This document shows positions 38,551 to 48,512 of a DNA stretch of 64,000 bases, piece by piece. The DNA is taken from the NCBI GenBank assembly GCA_963733145.1, contig CAVTCJ010000010.1, positions 30,478 to 94,477 of the forward strand, in the 5' to 3' direction. A model generated the notes under the pieces. It did not search any database, was not told the origin of the DNA, and saw only the letters and a program-made list of their open reading frames with translations. The position numbers and the translations under genes are program-made. Origin of the DNA: JAHIKV01 sp963733145. GTDB taxonomy: Bacteria > Planctomycetota > Planctomycetia > Pirellulales > Thermoguttaceae. Within the stretch, counting starts at the first letter, position 1; each line of letters begins with the position of its first letter.

Positions 38551-40139
38551 AGAGTACCAGAATGCGACAGCAGACGCCGGCCAACCTGCGGATGCGCTGC
38601 GCGATCTACACCCGCAAATCGACCGAGGAAGGGCTCGACCAGGAGTACAACACCCTCGATGCCCAGCGGGATTCGGGCGAGGCATATATTAGGAGCCAAG
38701 CCCAGGAAGGCTGGGAGTGCCTGCCCGACCGTTACGATGACGGCGGGTTCACCGGGGGCAACATGGACCGCCCGGCGCTGCAACGTCTGATGGCTGACAT
38801 CGAGGCCGGCAGGGTGGACTGCGTGGTGGTCTACAAGGTTGACCGTCTCAGCCGCTCGCTGCTCGATTTCGCCAGGATGATGGAGGTCTTCGACAAACAC
38901 CACGTCTCCTTCGTCTCGGTCACGCAGCAATTCAACACGTCCACGTCGATGGGGCGGCTGGTCCTTAACGTGCTGCTGTCCTTTGCCCAATTCGAGCGGG
39001 AAATGATTTCCGAGCGAACGCGGGACAAGATCGCCGCCACCCGCCGCAAGGGCAAGTGGTCGGGCGGGATGCCCCTGCTGGGCTACGATGTAGACCCACG
39101 GGGATCGAAACTGATGGTAAACGAGGACGAGGCGGTTCGCGTCAGGGCGATCTTCGAGTTGTACCTGGAGCTTCAGGCGTTGCTTCCAGTCATTCAGGAG
39201 ATCGACCGCCGCGGTTGGGTCAATAAACGGTGGACGACCCGCAAGGGGCATGAACGAGGCGGAAAGCAATTCACCAAGACAAGCCTGCATAAGCTGCTCA
39301 CCAACGTCACGTACACCGGCAAGCTCGCCTACAAGGATGAGGTCCACAATGGTGAGCACGCTGCCATCGTCGATGATGATATTTGGCAGGATGTCCAAAC
39401 GTTGCTGCAGCGCAACGGTCGCACAGGTGGCGCCCCGGTTCGCAACAAGTTCGGCGCCCTGCTCAAGGGCATTCTGCGGTGCGTACCCTGCAATTGTGCC
39501 ATGTCGCCCACGCACAGCACTCGTGCCGGCAACAAGCGGTATCGCTACTATGTCTGCACTAACGCCCAGAAACGCGGCTGGGACAACTGTCCGTCGAAAT
39601 CGATCCCGGCCCCCGAGATCGAGCGGTTCGTCGTCGAACAGATCAAAGCCATCGGCAAAGACCCGAGGCTGCTCACCGAGACTGTGGCCCAGGCCCGCAA
39701 GCAGGGCCAGTCCCGCGTCGCAGAACTGGAGGCGGAGCGCCGCGGCCTGGAGCGGGAGTTGGGCCGATGGAACGTCGAGGTACGCCAACTCCTCGACCAA
39801 ATCGCCCCCAATGGCGGCAACTCGCCGGCCACGGCTCGTCTGGCCGACCTCCAGGAGCGGATTCGGCTCACGGAACGCCGGGCCACCGAGATTCGCGAGC
39901 AGGTAATCGCACTGAGCCACAAGCTGGTTGGTGAGCGCGAGGTCGCCAAGGCTATGTCGGTATTCGATCCAGTGTGGGGCTCGCTTACGCCACGAGAACA
40001 AACGAGGGTAGTTCAACTCCTGGTTGAACGCATAGATTACGACGGAACCACCGGAAAAGTGTTGATCACGTTTCACCCCAATGGAATACGAACCTTGGCA
40101 GACGAATTGGCCAGTCAACAGGAGGAAAACGCAGCATGA
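38547..40139 (+). CDS. large serine recombinase (integrase)
   Basis: A 530-residue large serine recombinase. The catalytic domain has YTRKSTEEGLDQEYNTLDAQ (Ser nucleophile in KST) and VVYKVDRLSRSLLDFARMME. It continues QFERE and SERTRDKIAATRRKG, then the recombinase DNA-binding domain (GYDVDPRGSKLMVNEDEA). A zinc ribbon (LRCVPCNCAMSPTHS ... YYVCTNAQKRGWDNC) and a C-terminal coiled coil complete it. It would integrate the element at an attachment site without needing a tRNA. Translational overlaps with the genes on both sides (ATGA) make a three-gene unit. Confidence 0.94.
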   Translation: MKSTRMRQQTPANLRMRCAIYTRKSTEEGLDQEYNTLDAQRDSGEAYIRSQAQEGWECLPDRYDDGGFTGGNMDRPALQRLMADIEAGRVDCVVVYKVDRLSRSLLDFARMMEVFDKHHVSFVSVTQQFNTSTSMGRLVLNVLLSFAQFEREMISERTRDKIAATRRKGKWSGGMPLLGYDVDPRGSKLMVNEDEAVRVRAIFELYLELQALLPVIQEIDRRGWVNKRWTTRKGHERGGKQFTKTSLHKLLTNVTYTGKLAYKDEVHNGEHAAIVDDDIWQDVQTLLQRNGRTGGAPVRNKFGALLKGILRCVPCNCAMSPTHSTRAGNKRYRYYVCTNAQKRGWDNCPSKSIPAPEIERFVVEQIKAIGKDPRLLTETVAQARKQGQSRVAELEAERRGLERELGRWNVEVRQLLDQIAPNGGNSPATARLADLQERIRLTERRATEIREQVIALSHKLVGEREVAKAMSVFDPVWGSLTPREQTRVVQLLVERIDYDGTTGKVLITFHPNGIRTLADELASQQEENAA

Positions 40140-40549
40140 ACAAGCCCCTCACCGTCGAATCCACTATCCATTTTCGTCGCCGCGGCCGCGGCAGCCGGAA
40201 AGAAATGCGCGAGGGCGATGCCGGCTGCGCCCGAGCGCCCGGCAGGGCGAATACCTCGGATCTCGAAGTTTATGGCCCTGGCGATCCGCTTTGAGCAGCT
40301 TATCCAGGCTGGCGAAATCACCGATTACGCCGAACTGGCCCGGCTGGGCCACGTCACCCGCGCCCGCATTACCCAAATCATGAACCTACGCCTGCTGGCC
40401 CCAGACCTACAGAATGCATCCTCTTCCTCCCCCATATTGTGGGCGGGCGCGAGCCAATTTTTCTCCGTGAACTCCAGCCGATCGCTGCCGTACCGGACTG
40501 GCGACACCAACGACGACTTTGCTCTCGACTCCTTGCTCGATCCACATAA
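40136..40549 (+). CDS. HTH protein of the recombinase cassette (two frame changes)
   Basis: About 137 residues. The helix-turn-helix is LARLGHVTRARITQIMNLRL, preceded by MALAIRFEQLIQAGEITDYA. After LLAPDLQ the continuing frame gives ECILFLPHIVGGREPIFL and ends PIAAVPDWRHQRRLCSRLL. The frame shifts +1 near 40215 and -1 near 40412. This protein habitually follows the recombinase in such cassettes and may be its regulator or directionality factor. The start overlaps the recombinase stop. Confidence 0.75.
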
Positions 40550-40831
40550 TGGCGAATTCCACGGCTTGGCATATTTTATTCAGCCATGAAATTCGTTATA
40601 ATGGGATGTCTTTCGATACCAGTGGGCGGCACCACTGGCGGGCAGAATCAGGCCTACCCTCCAAGACAATCTGCGAGTAAATGAAGAATAGCGACATTTC
40701 ATACTTGCCATTCTTTACCCTCCGCTGATGTTGCGGGCGAAATGTGCAAACGCATTTGGCCCCATTGCTGGAACTCACTCCTCGCCTGACAGCAATGCCT
40801 GCATCGGTCTCCGTGAGAAGCGAAGCTGGAC

Positions 40832-41625
40832 ATGGGACACACTCAACTTGACGGGTTAACAAGATCGAAATCTTGGCGTGAGGTCGTGGCGCTCATTGCC
40901 GTGGGCGCGACATTGCGCAAATCGCCGACGCCACCATCAAGGCGGCCGAAAAGGCGTTTTCCTTTATTGGCGAAGACAGCGGCTATAACCACGCTGTCTG
41001 GCTGCTTACCCAGCTTGGCCTTGCGGGCAATTCGCCCAATCCTCTAAAACACATGCGACAGCAAGGGGTCCACATTCCTGATAATACGTCAATTCCTGGT
41101 ATTGTTGCCGCTCTGAGCGAGGCGATTGACGGAGCTGAATATCAACAAAGGAGGCATTCTGATTTTGGCGATCTTGCTCACCGCGCTCTTATTGACGCGG
41201 TGATCACTCGAATGGAATCGAAAGTACAGCAACAGTCGCTTTTTAATATGCAGTCCGACGACACGCGACGTGCGCTGAATTTATTCAGCAAGGAGAAGGA
41301 GTTTGGGCAGTTAGCGCGCGAGTTCTACTCGCGTCTTACCAACGAGTGTATGGGCTACTTTCTCAGCCGCACCTTGGCGACACACCTCGGTGACGGTCAG
41401 CGGTTTGCAACGACGAACCAGATGTCACAGTTTGAAAAGGCGCTGGCAACACATTGCCAGGAGGCGTCAATAATCGTCGAGCGATTCGCTGGAGAATGGT
41501 TCTCAAAACACCGTTATGAGGAAAATGGAGCGATCTCGCGCGATTCCGTTCAGGGTTTTGCGTCGCATGCGCTCAATAAGATGAAAGATGAACTACGGGA
41601 GGGAGCCAAGGGCGATGAGCAATGA
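40832..41625 (+). CDS. partner protein of the QueC-like enzyme (frameshifted)
   Basis: About 264 residues. The N-terminus (MGHTQLDGLTRSKSWREVVA) joins ADIAQIADATIKAAEKAF with a -1 change at about 40905-40910. The rest is helical, without recognisable catalytic motifs; conserved-looking parts are NHAVWLLTQLGLAGNSPNP, LIDAVITRMESKVQQQSLF and FAGEWFSKHRYEENG. I do not recognise a family. Its stop overlaps the start of the QueC-like gene, so the two are translationally coupled. By position it corresponds to the unknown B component of Qat-type systems, but I have no sequence evidence for that. A perfect TATAAT sits at 40597-40602 upstream. Confidence 0.55.
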
Positions 41626-43725
41626 GTACTATATAGTCTGCGGCGACGCATCGCCGCAAATTCCCGGCACAGCAAAGGCCGTGCATCTACACATTTACGG
41701 GAACGAGGACGAGCACAAGATCACCTTGGAAATCGATGAACTCCGGAAGGAACTATTCAAGGAAGTGCCGTCGCGGTTCCGCGACCTCTTAGATATTGCG
41801 GCCTACGTATACACAGCGGACCAGGCAATTGTCCGCGGAGCCAGGGACTGTGATACCTTTGGGAGTAATTGGCGTCGCGATTTGCGGTTCCATGTGCCGG
41901 TGCGCGACCTCGACTTCTGGCGGTCCGATAGGGTCCATGATTGCCTCACAAAGACAATCGGCTTCTTGTCGGACGACCAGTATGCCTTCGATTTCATCAA
42001 ATTACGCCAAGACGTTCCTTTCCAGACCCTCCTAAATCTCAACAGTGGTGGTGCGCTTCTCGGCTTTCCGGAGCAAGTGGTCATGTATTCGGGGGGCTAG
42101 ATTCGTTGGGGGGCGCTGTTGAGGAGGCGATCAATCAAAGGCGTCGTGTGGTTCTGGTAAATCACCGTGCAACTCCGAAACTTGACAAGCGTTATACCAC
42201 GCTTCGGGAACTCATTGCCGCCAAGGCTCCAAACAGTCCGCCAGCGCACGTGCGCGTGACAATGCATAAGAAGAAATGGATGAACCTGGAGCATACACAA
42301 AGGAGCCGGTCATTCCTGTACACCACAATCGGAGCGACCATTGCCGAAATGCTGGGGCAGTCAAGTGTCCGCTTCTACGAGAACGGCGTTATCAGTCTGA
42401 ACTTGCCAATATGTGCCCAAGTCGTCGGCGGCAAAGCAACTCGAACGACCCACCCAAAGACAATTCGTGGATTTGAGGACCTGCTGTCCCGGGTTAGCGA
42501 CAGGCGTTTTCAGGTAGACAATCCATTTCAATGGAAGACCAAGAGCGAGGTGGTTGAGCTTATCGCCAAGGCTGGGTGTGAGGAACTGATTGCCGAGTCG
42601 ATTAGTTGCACGCATACCAAGGATATAACGAACGAGCAGCCCCACTGTGGGTATTGCTCGCAGTGCATCGACCGTCGGTTTGCGGTCATGGCTGCTGGGC
42701 AAGAACAGCACGATCCACTCATGCAGTACCGGATGGATGTCTTTACTGAGAGCCGATCAAGACATGACCATGTGAATGAAGACAAGACGCTGTTTGCGAA
42801 CTACTTGGAGCGGGCCAATTCGGCAGGGACGGTTAGCGGGCCGCTGCAATTCCTGAAGCGCTTTCCCGAGGTCGCACGGGCGCTCAATCATGCCGACGGC
42901 GATCCGGGCGTTAATCTACAGCGGTGCTTCGATATGTATCGTCGGCACTCCGATGAAGTCAAACGAGTCATAGCGAAACTGTTCGCCTTGCACGGGAAGG
43001 CGATTTATGAGCGAACATTGCCAGTCGACGCGATGCTCCGAATAGTGTATGAGTCCGCCTTGCCCACGTGCATCCCGGCTCTGCCGCCACAAGAGCCCCA
43101 ATTGCCGGACAACATTTTCAGACGGCGTGGCGAGGCCTGGCAAGTCCGCCACCAGGGTAAACGCGACTTTGTATTGCTTCCGTCGTTGGGCGCCGATTAC
43201 ATTCATCGACTACTGGCGTCATCAGGGGAGTCACTTTCTGCGATTGAGATCGTCTGTGGTGCAGCTACCGACCATTGCAGTTACCTGCTCGCGGCTCAAG
43301 AGGCTGTTGAGGCCGGTTTGCGCTCGGGCGCCAACCCTTTCCTCGACACGCTGGGTAAGATCTCTGATTGGCCAGCCGTCAATAAACTCCGTGAAACAGC
43401 AAAGGGCCTAATGGCTGATATCGAACGGGCCCGTGTAGAGCACAACGAGCCCCGCGTTCTGGAAGTACAGAAGGACATGACTGTAATTGTCGCCAAGATC
43501 CACGAAGCTGTGGGGGTGGGTGGCAGGCTCAAGGAGGCGGGCGACAAGCGTAAGAACATTCGGGACAGTTTCAGAAAAGCTGTGAAACGCGTTATCGAGA
43601 AGATTAGGGAAACGGACGCCTCGTTCGCGGAGCACCTTGGCAAATCCCTAAGTTACGGAAATTTCCCAAAGTACCACCCGCCATCTCCAGTCGCTTGGGA
43701 GATTCAGCCAATCATCAACGAATAA
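41615..43725 (+). CDS. QueC-like PP-loop enzyme with C-terminal extension (frameshifted)
   Basis: About 703 residues. A 150-residue N-terminal domain leads to the PP-loop VVMYSGG-LDSLGG, split by the frame change at the G-run 42091-42096 (one G short, -1). The QueC-like core continues to a zinc site: SCTHT (Cys codon 42607) and HCGYCSQC (42646-42666), as in 7-cyano-7-deazaguanine synthase. The extension has GEAWQVRHQGKRDFVLLPSLG and, at the end, EAVGVGGRLKEAGDKRKNI with GKSLSYGNFPKYHPP. These resemble a two-part module common at the C-termini of bacterial signalling ATPases. QueC-like proteins without other queuosine genes are components of Qat and type IV CBASS anti-phage systems. No queD, queE or tgt is present here, so a defence role is more likely than queuosine synthesis. 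Confidence 0.75.
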
Positions 43726-43876
43726 CGAAAAATTCTGCAGGCTACGCCAAATGTAGCCTTCGCTACGCCGGACATCGCCCCTTTAGCCACGGTGGCGCGC
43801 CCGGCGTTCTTTCTTGGCCTGACGGGGGCCAACGCCTCGCGCCATAGACTCATTTTCCATTGGAAAGGAAGGAGTT

Positions 43877-44200
43877 ATGGCAGACCTCCATTCGTCGCTG
43901 TCTCCCGAGCGGCAGCGTCTAATCAGAGACATGCAGCGGATCAACTTCGGTCGTCTCGACGGCCTTGTGATTCGCAACCGGGAGCCGGTTATTGACCCAA
44001 TGCCGCGCAGGCAGGTCGAAATCAAGTTCGGTGCCGAGAACGGCCCACGCCCCGAGGTCAGGGCTTCGGACTTCGCACTCAAGCAACAGGTCATCGAACT
44101 GTTTGCCTTCTTCGATGCGATCGGCGATGGCACCATCGGCACGCTCGAGATCAAGCACGGGCTGCCGTTCCGGATGCTCTTCACGGAGGTGCCCGCCTGA
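43877..44200 (+). CDS. conserved prophage-type hypothetical protein (107 aa)
   Basis: A 107-residue protein beginning MADLHSSLSPERQRLIRDMQ, with KFGAENGPRPEVRASDFALK and a terminal IKHGLPFRMLF. I recall similar small proteins near recombinase and replication modules in planctomycete elements, but no function. GGAAGGAG precedes the ATG and a strong terminator follows at 44273. Confidence 0.65.
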   Translation: MADLHSSLSPERQRLIRDMQRINFGRLDGLVIRNREPVIDPMPRRQVEIKFGAENGPRPEVRASDFALKQQVIELFAFFDAIGDGTIGTLEIKHGLPFRMLFTEVPA

Positions 44201-44272
44201 ACACCGGGTTAGGCACCCGAGTGTGACATCACCGTTTATTTCATTTCGATCACTCGACATCTTGCCGGACGC

Positions 44273-44333
44273 AAAGCGGAGGCGATTGTGGGCGACGCCG
44301 ATCAAGGCGCGACTCGCATCGCCTCCGCTTTTT
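44273..44333 (+). terminator. Rho-independent terminator
   Basis: AAAGCGGAGGCGAT (44273-44286) pairs with ATCGCCTCCGCTTT (44318-44331) and is followed by a T-run. It ends the transcript of the 107-residue gene before the sigma-like gene. Confidence 0.78.
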
Positions 44334-44405
44334 GTTGGCATGCATTCTCATCGCCATTCGTCGTGGCCCACGCCTTCTCCTTCTCGGCCGGGAAGGAGAT
44401 TCAAA

Positions 44406-44989
44406 GTGTTACACGACGATTTCAATGAAAAGATCGACAGGTTCGCCTGGGGCATCATCCATCGTAAAGCCAGACAACTCATTCGCCGAGCTGGTTTCAC
44501 GAAGGAGGACCGCAAGGATCTCGAACAGGACTTGATCCTCCGTCTACTGCAGGCCCTGCCGTCATTCGACCCTGCAAAGGCTCATCGCAACAAGTTCATC
44601 ACGACAGTGGTCGAACGTTACGTTGCCAACATCCTGCGCGATAAGAAGGCCGAGAAGCGGGACGACCGTCGGGTCACCTCGCTGAATGTGATGATCGATA
44701 GTCCCGACGACGGGCCGACTGAGCTGTCGCAGACTATTGGCAAGCATGAACTGGACGCGCAACACTACCGCTATCCCCAAAGCGAGGAGGAACGCGCTAA
44801 CTTCGTGCAGGACGTGGCAGAAGTGATAGCCAAGTTGCCCGACGAACTGCGCAGCTGACTGAGCGGCTGAAGACGCAAACCGTGTCCGAGATTGCTCGCG
44901 AAATGGGCATCCCGCGCACGACCCTGTATGACTCGGTTCGCCGACTGCGGCAGCGATTCGAGAAAACAGGCTTAAGAGATTATTTGTAA
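44406..44989 (+). CDS. sigma-70-like regulator of the element (frameshifted)
   Basis: About 194 residues with region 2 and region 4 features of a small sigma factor. Region 2 reads FAWGIIHRKARQLIRRAGFT, EDLRKDLEQDL-like RKDLEQDLILRLLQALPSFD and FITTVVERYVANILRDKKAE. The region 4 helix-turn-helix SEIAREMGIPRTTLYDSVRR is near the end. The frame moves -1 near 44855, after KLPDEL. A GTG start follows GGGAAGGAG. In a phage it could drive late or replication genes; this is inference. Confidence 0.75.
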
Positions 44990-45007
44990 TTTTGTTCGTC
45001 AACTCAG

Positions 45008-45050
45008 GTCGGAACCGGGTAGGTCAATAGATAGAGGTCCGGTTTCCGAC
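45008..45050. repeat. tRNA-D-arm-like motif, copy B, in the loop of a long hairpin
   Basis: GTCGGAACCGG (45008-45018) pairs with CCGGTTTCCGAC (45039-45050, one bulged base). The 20-base loop is GTAGGTCAATAGATAGAGGT, the shared motif. The next gene starts at 45065 behind GAGGAGCGAG, so this may be a translation-control hairpin. Confidence 0.7.
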
Positions 45051-45064
45051 ACGAGGAGCGAGAC

Positions 45065-45370
45065 ATGACAAAGACTCCGTACCGTTACTCCTTCAAGCAC
45101 AACGTTTCATTGGAGGAAGTGGAAGCCTCACTGTTGTTGGCCATTATGGGAACAGAAAGCCTGCACGGCGAAGCTCAAGTCCGCCTGGACGCGGCCCATT
45201 GTTTCGATCACGACCAGCGTGCCTGTGTGATCGATGCAAGCACGCCTGTCGGGCGTGACGTTAATCGCCTGTTCGCCGGCTTTCTCAGTCGAGAGTTCGG
45301 CGCGGACGCGTTTGAAGTGGATCGTGTCGACCATCTGCCCCATCAACATCCCGAAGAGGTCCGAACATGA
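45065..45370 (+). CDS. hypothetical prophage protein (101 aa)
   Basis: A 101-residue protein starting MTKTPYRYSFKHNVSLEEVE, with VRLDAAHCFDHDQRACVIDA and a C-terminal FLSREFGADAFEVDRVDHLP. No family is recognised with confidence. It lies directly upstream of the primase gene and downstream of the motif hairpin, with a good ribosome binding site. Confidence 0.65.
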   Translation: MTKTPYRYSFKHNVSLEEVEASLLLAIMGTESLHGEAQVRLDAAHCFDHDQRACVIDASTPVGRDVNRLFAGFLSREFGADAFEVDRVDHLPHQHPEEVRT

Positions 45371-45471
45371 ATCCTTTTACGACCGGGCGCGTGGGGCAAC
45401 GCCATTAGAAATAGCGACACGATCCGGCGGCGCACCTTCCTAAGCCGGCGGGCCAGCGAGGAGGTGCAATC

Positions 45472-48043
45472 ATGACCACAGCCCTGGCGCCAGAACCTGG
45501 AACGCGTTGTCCAAGAAGCCCCCAACTGCCTGCGTGAACGGGCCCAGTGGGTGTGCTGGAAGTACATCGAGCGTGACGGCAAGCAAACCAAGTGTCCGGT
45601 GTCCCCGACGACAGGAGGCTTGGCGGATTCCACGGATGGTTCAACCTGGAGTACCTTCGAGCGCGCGATTGCTACCTGCCAGCAGTCCAACGACTTGGCC
45701 GGCGTCGGCTTCGTCTTCACACCGGATGATCCGTTCTGTGGCGTCGATCTCGATGACTGCATCGATCCGTCCACGGGCCAACTGAAGCCGTGGGGCCAGG
45801 ATATGGTCACACGGTTGGCCAGCTACACCGAGATCAGCCCTTCCGGCGAAGGCGTGAAAATCTTCCTGCGCACCTCGAAGCCTGGCAAGCGGTGTCGCAA
45901 GCCCTACCAGGATGGTGAAGTCGAGATCTACGACCAGGGACGGTTCTTCACGCTTACTGGGTGGCGATTGCCAGAGACCGTAGCCTATGTGGAGGATCGC
46001 CAAGGGGCGGCTCACCGCCATCTTCCACGAGGTGTTCGGCACGGATGCCGCCTGCCCATCGCCGCCTGTTCCTCCGACATCCAGCGGCAACGGGAATGTG
46101 TATCTCGACGACGACGAGATCATCCGCTTGGCCTCTCGGCAGCGTCGCTCGGGCGAGAAATTCGTCGCCCTATGGGCAGGCCGTTGGAAGGACCACTTTA
46201 ATTCCCCGAGCGAGGCCGACTCCTCGGTGGTCTTCACACTCGCCTTCTACACGAAGGATGCCGCACAGCTCGACCGGCTGTTCCGTCAGTCCGGGCTCAT
46301 GCGCTCGAAGTGGGACGAGCAGCACGGTGAGCAGACATACGGCCAGATGACCATCACCAAGGCGCTGGCCAAGGTCGTCAAACAGTACGATCCGAAGCAA
46401 AAACGCAAGAAGGCCTCGCGCCCGGCAGCCCCGCCGCCGGTCAATCCGGGACTGCCGGGCATCCTCATCGACGACACGCAACTCAGCGATCTGACCGCCC
46501 AGGCCGTGAACGCGATCTCATTGGCGAACACGCCTCCATCGGTCTTCGTGCGCGCGCGGCACCGTGGCCCGCATGGTCCGAGATGAGAATGGGCTGCCCA
46601 AGATCGAGACCTTCGACCGGGTGCGGATGCGCTGCCGGTTGTCGGAGGTTGCCAACTTCTTTACGCTTCGCAGGGGAGAGGACAGTTACGAACAGGTTGG
46701 CGTCAACCCGCCGCTTTCGCTTGCCGAAAACGTTTTGGCCCTGTGCCGTTGGGATTTCCCGCCGCTGGCCGGAATCACCCGGGCACCCATCCTTCGCAGC
46801 GATGGCACGATCTGCACGCAGGCCGGCTATGACTCGGTTTCACGTTTGATCTACTGTCCCGACCCCGGGCTTAAACTTACCCCGATTCCCGAATACCCCG
46901 ACAGTAACGAGGTCAATGCCTGTGTGGACCTCCTGCTGGAGTTGATCGGCGACTTCCCCTTCGTCGACCAGCCCAGCCGGGCCAACGCCCTGGCGATCCT
47001 CTTCTCGATCCTCATGCGGCCCGTGATCGCCGGGCACGTTCCCCTGGCTTTGGTCGATGCGCCGGTCCAGGGGACGGGCAAGACGCTCCTGGTGGCAACC
47101 TTGGGCACGATCGCTGTCGGCAGCGTCGCCTCCGAGTCGATCCCCTCGAAGCAGAACGACGACGAGTGGCGGAAGAAAATCACCTCGATCCTGCTGGCCG
47201 CCGGACCGTTCGTACTGCTGGACAATATCCCCGACAATACCACCATTGACTCGCCATCTCTGGCCGCTGCGCTGACCACACACGAATGGTCCGATCGGCT
47301 GCTGGGCCGCAACGATACGATCCGCCTGCCATCGCGTGCCGTGTGGGTGGCCACGGGAAACAATCTGCGGGTCGCGGGAGACATGCCCCGCCGCAGCTTC
47401 GGCATCCGTCTGGATGCCAACGCCGAGCGCCCCTGGGAACGCACGGGGTTCAAGATCGCGGGGCTTCAGCAGCACGTCCTGGCCAACCGTGGAGATCTGC
47501 TGGCAGCCGCCTTGACCATCATCCGGGCCTGGTACACCAACGGGTGCCCGCAGGTCGTGGCGCCGATGCTGGGAAGCTTCGAGGAATGGGCTAACACCGT
47601 GGGGAGCGTGCTCGCATTCGCGGGCATCGACGGCTTCTTGGGCAACCTCGACCAAACGCAGGTTGTGCAGGATGAGGATACGCAACAGTGGGCGGCCTTC
47701 TTCGACGCCTGGTGGGACACCTTCGGGGCAACCTCGGTGACCGTCGACGACCTCTGTCAACGTCTGATTGAAGAGGATGTACAGGCGCGCGCGCACATCG
47801 GCGCGCGCTGCCGGATGCACTGCTTGTACATCTCGATGTACATGGTGCGCGCGCGGCGCGCTGCGTCGTTCGCTCGGACGGCACCTGTCGCGTCTCGCAG
47901 AACGCATCTTCAATGCTCACAAGCTGTTGCGTGCCGGCGATCACGGCCACCGCAAGGTTCGTTGCTGGAGGCTTTCGGAAACCCTTAACCCCGCTCAACC
48001 CGCTAACCCCGCAGCTAACCCCGCACAGCAAGACTCATGGTAG
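45472..48043 (+). CDS. NrS-1-type primase-polymerase/helicase (several frame changes)
   Basis: Replication protein of about 855 residues. The N-terminal PrimPol domain has ERAQWVCWKYIERDGKQTKC, the catalytic acidic motif GVDLDD, EISPSGEGVKIFLR and EVEIYDQGRFFTLTGW. The C-terminal part is a helicase-like ATPase: VDAPVQGTGKTLLVATL (Walker A, about 47060-47100), FVLLDNIPD (Walker B), and the arginine-finger region RAVWVATGNNLRVAGDMPRR. The frame moves +1 near 45497, 46000 and 46550, and at least twice more in the GC-repeat stretch 47780-47890, ending in SLGRHLSRLAERIFNAHKLL. The fold and order match phage NrS-1-like primase-polymerases. The start follows GAGGAGGTG. Confidence 0.82.
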
Positions 48044-48188
48044 CAAGCAGTTATATCGATTTGCGGGGTTTGCGGGGTCAATTCCCTATACCCTTCGCAC
48101 ACGCGCGAGAGTGTACATCCCTATACATGTACAAAAAGCGCATATAACCGGACTAAAAATAACCCCGCAATCACCCGCTAACCCCGCA
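47988..48188. repeat. iteron-like AACCCCGC repeats, candidate replication origin
   Basis: Copies of AACCCCGC(A/T) at 47988, 48006, 48018, 48161 and 48180, degenerate copies at 47998 and 48172, and inverted copies TGCGGGGTT/C at 48062 and 48071. They straddle the end of the primase-helicase gene. The stretch 48189-48512 contains GTGTAC-type short palindromes but no gene I can support. Confidence 0.5.
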
Positions 48189-48512
48189 AACGCCAAATGA
48201 CTGACCCCGGCACGCTCAACCAGAGAAGATCGATCCACATTGGCCCGTTCCACACCACGTTGGCCCACGTTCGCGTGAGCGCGGTAAGTGCGAACGCACT
48301 ATCGCTCGGCGCGACGACGCCACGTGTGGCCACACGGTGGCCCACACCCGTGGCTGCCAGAATGGCAGACGATTGTACACGTGTGTACGCCAGAATAGGT
48401 ACTTCCGGCAATCTGGAGCGAATAGGGGGCCGCGGGAACGACTCCCGTCTTAGGCACAGTTTGTTTTGCTTGTCCGACCAAACACCAGAACCACGTTCGG
48501 AAAGGAAATGCC

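Noticed and set aside
40566..40602. A full promoter (TTGGCA with TATAAT) before the QueC-like pair
   Set aside because: The spacer is 25 bases, too long. Only the -10 element is convincing.
41615..43725. Housekeeping QueC for queuosine synthesis
   Set aside because: Much longer than QueC, with extra N- and C-terminal domains, in a prophage, and without other queuosine genes.
45367..45475. A tiny reading frame ending SRRASEEVQS just before the primase gene
   Set aside because: The stop overlaps the primase ATG as in coupled genes, but there is no start in that frame without assuming a frame error.
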